From contig JBMHCG010000039.1 in assembly GCA_049890035.1 (NCBI GenBank), positions 248,001 to 312,000 of the forward strand: DNA of 64,000 nucleotides, given 5' to 3'. Positions 62,740-64,000 of this stretch are shown in pieces (position 1 is the stretch's first letter; each line of letters opens with the position of its first letter). The notes below the pieces were generated by a model. That model was not told the origin of the DNA and did no database searches. It was given only the letters and a program-made list of their open reading frames with translations. The stretch is from UBA11891 sp049890035. Lineage in GTDB: Bacteria > Bacteroidota > Bacteroidia > Flavobacteriales > Flavobacteriaceae. The position numbers and the translations under genes were made by a program.

Positions 62740-63186
62740 ATGAAAACCGTTAATATCTTAATGGTTTGTTTGGGTAATATCTGTCGTTCACCTTTGGCTG
62801 AGGGCATTTTGGCGTCCAAACTAGAGGCTTCAAATTTTAAGGTTGAGTCTGCTGGTACAGCCGCTTACCATTCAGGAAATCCACCCGATTTGAGAAGCCA
62901 AAAAGTTGCTCTGAAATACGGTATTGATATCAGTCATCAATCTGCACGCCCTTTTCGGAAAGATGATTTTGACCGATACGACCGAATTTATGTTATGGAC
63001 ACTTCCAATGCGGAGCATCTTCGAGCACTCAATCCAACACCTGATCAGTGGAAGAAAGTACAATTACTTGCTGATGATCAAGAGGTCCCTGACCCTTATT
63101 ATGGTGGTGTATCAGGGTTTGAGGAAGTTTATCAACTAATTGACCAGGCAACGGATCGCATTGCAGCAGAATTAAAAAACAAATGA
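62740..63186 (+). CDS. Low-molecular-weight protein-tyrosine phosphatase
   Basis: The 148-residue protein has the phosphatase P-loop VCLGNICRSPLAEGIL (catalytic Cys about 10, Arg 16) and the acid motif DPYYGG near 128. This fold also includes arsenate reductases, but the sequence fits the tyrosine-phosphatase branch. Targets are unknown; many relatives control exopolysaccharide synthesis, but no such genes are near. It starts 11 bases after dnaA and overlaps the next gene by 4 bases (ATGA). Confidence 0.93.
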   Translation: MKTVNILMVCLGNICRSPLAEGILASKLEASNFKVESAGTAAYHSGNPPDLRSQKVALKYGIDISHQSARPFRKDDFDRYDRIYVMDTSNAEHLRALNPTPDQWKKVQLLADDQEVPDPYYGGVSGFEEVYQLIDQATDRIAAELKNK

Positions 63187-63896
63187 ATAGCAAAGGAAGC
63201 CTGTATATCATTCCATGCCCCCTGGGAGATGAAGCACCTTTGGCAAGTCTCACTCCACAAATTGCAGAAATCATTGCTTTATTAGACCATTTTATTGTTG
63301 AAAATGAAAAAGCAGCGCGACGATTCATCAAACGTATAGATCCAGATAAAAAGCAAAATGAACTGCAACTTTATCCTTTGAATAAGTTTACTTCCCCTCT
63401 GGAATACAGTCGCTATTTGGATGTTTGTGATCAAGGTATATCAATAGGTCTCATTTCAGATGCAGGCTGTCCAGGTGTTGCGGATCCGGGAGCCAATATC
63501 GTTGCATTAGCCCATCGAAATCAAATACAAGTGAATCCCTTGGTCGGGCCCTCCTCCCTCTTACTGGCACTCATGGCCTCTGGACTAAACGGACAGTCCT
63601 TTACCTTTCACGGATATTTACCTATTGTTGCCAAAGAACGTACCCAAGCCATCAAGAAATTGGAGCACCAGGCACAAAAGGAAGAGCAAACACAAATTTT
63701 CATAGAAACACCCTATCGCAATGTTCCCCTACTGGAAGCTATAATACAACATTTGCAACCCGATACGCAACTTACATTTGCCTGCGATTTAACCCTGTCC
63801 AGTCAATGGATCAAGACCTACCACATTGCCCAATGGAAAAAAGTAAAACTGGAGTCTTTTCACAAAAGACCTGCTGTTTTTTTGATTCATCCTTAA
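63183..63896 (+). CDS. RsmI-like SAM-dependent methyltransferase
   Basis: The 237-residue protein has the tetrapyrrole-methylase-type fold of RsmI, which methylates C1402 in 16S rRNA. The opening SLYIIPCPLGDEAP replaces the usual SLYLVATPIGNL, and SDAGCPGVADPG and VGPSSLLLALMASG are conserved. It is shorter than E. coli RsmI (286) and looks like a divergent second copy that, from memory, occurs beside dnaA in flavobacteria. The target may differ from C1402. Its stop shares bases (TTAA) with the convergent gene at the window edge. Confidence 0.83.
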   Translation: MNSKGSLYIIPCPLGDEAPLASLTPQIAEIIALLDHFIVENEKAARRFIKRIDPDKKQNELQLYPLNKFTSPLEYSRYLDVCDQGISIGLISDAGCPGVADPGANIVALAHRNQIQVNPLVGPSSLLLALMASGLNGQSFTFHGYLPIVAKERTQAIKKLEHQAQKEEQTQIFIETPYRNVPLLEAIIQHLQPDTQLTFACDLTLSSQWIKTYHIAQWKKVKLESFHKRPAVFLIHP

Positions 63897-64000
63897 CGGT
63901 ACAACTTTTGCCTGTTGAGCCACATTGTATAGCGCCGTTTGTTGCGGTTGTGCTGAGACAGAGTCGAAGCAAACAAATGATATCCTGGGCGGTTGGGATT
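63893..64000 (-). CDS. C-terminal end of an unidentified gene
   Basis: Reading the minus strand, the last 35 codons of an open frame enter from the window edge and stop at 63893-63895. The end is rich in Arg, Asn, Tyr and Leu (NPNRPGYHLFASTLSQHN, then KRRYTMWLNRQKLYR). The stop is shared with the rsmI-like gene in a TTAA overlap, like other convergent pairs here, which supports a real gene. I do not recognise the family from this fragment. Confidence 0.5.
   Translation of the reverse strand, partial: NPNRPGYHLFASTLSQHNRNKRRYTMWLNRQKLYR

Overview
This window is ordinary chromosomal core from a member of the Bacteroidota, most likely the family Flavobacteriaceae. Three kinds of evidence support this. 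The gene set includes families typical of that group (DUF3822, DUF4835, DUF6913, the flavobacterial-type RNA polymerase omega, a GIN-domain protein, a long S1 protein). Gene starts have no obvious Shine-Dalgarno sequences. Several promoters match the Bacteroidota pattern (TTTG, 19-20 bases, TAnnTTTG). The DNA is moderately AT-rich and very compact: no gap between genes exceeds about 220 bases. I see no insertion sequence, prophage, CRISPR array, tRNA or rRNA gene.

Layout. 1-3069 (minus): a TPR-like exported protein (cut by the window edge) and gyrA. 3288-5837: clpC with a strong terminator. 5977-10655: the threonine operon thrA-thrB-thrC. 10652-20105: pepP, gcvT with a small NAD-binding gene, yebC, kdsB, a broken PEGA lipoprotein gene, a RecD-like helicase, an unknown gene, DUF3822, rsmD and the RNase P RNA. 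20193-22537: dnaX, split by a frameshift at a run of ten A's, then miaE. 22538-34634, all minus: ppx-ppk1-sixA-pdxH, rnz, a small conserved gene, pyrB-pyrR, rpsA, cmk and lon. 34826-37727: an ECF sigma factor, a putative anti-sigma protein and two exported beta-solenoid-like proteins. 37708-45019: an MFS transporter, two msrB genes in tandem, lpdA, aroQ, a GH3 glycosidase and xerD. 45016-47334: a two-component system. 47400-54772 (minus): an eight-gene operon from bamD to coaE behind a consensus promoter. 54834-59658 (minus): dapA, DUF6913, ligA, prmC and a GNAT gene. 59701-64000: ribD, a thioesterase, dnaA, a low-molecular-weight phosphatase, an RsmI-like methyltransferase, and the end of one further gene.

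How the genes fit together. Most are housekeeping: replication and topology (gyrA, dnaX, ligA, dnaA), proteolysis (clpC, lon), amino acids (thrABC, dapA, aroQ), cofactors (coaBC, coaE, ribD, pdxH), pyrimidines (pyrR, pyrB, cmk), polyphosphate (ppk1, ppx), and ribosome or RNA maturation (rsmD, rnpB, miaE, rnz, prmC). The accessory elements are the sigma/anti-sigma/solenoid envelope module, the paired MsrB proteins and the GH3 enzyme.

Most worth checking: the dnaX frameshift, which carries the heptamer A AAA AAG in the correct phase and probably yields both gamma-like and tau proteins; a terminator-shaped hairpin inside the start of the DUF3822 gene; the near-leaderless promoter arrangement at several genes, including pyrR; the repeated DY and GSG ladders in the two solenoid proteins; and the habit of convergent genes sharing their stop codons. 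I did not find a convincing wholly new multi-gene system.
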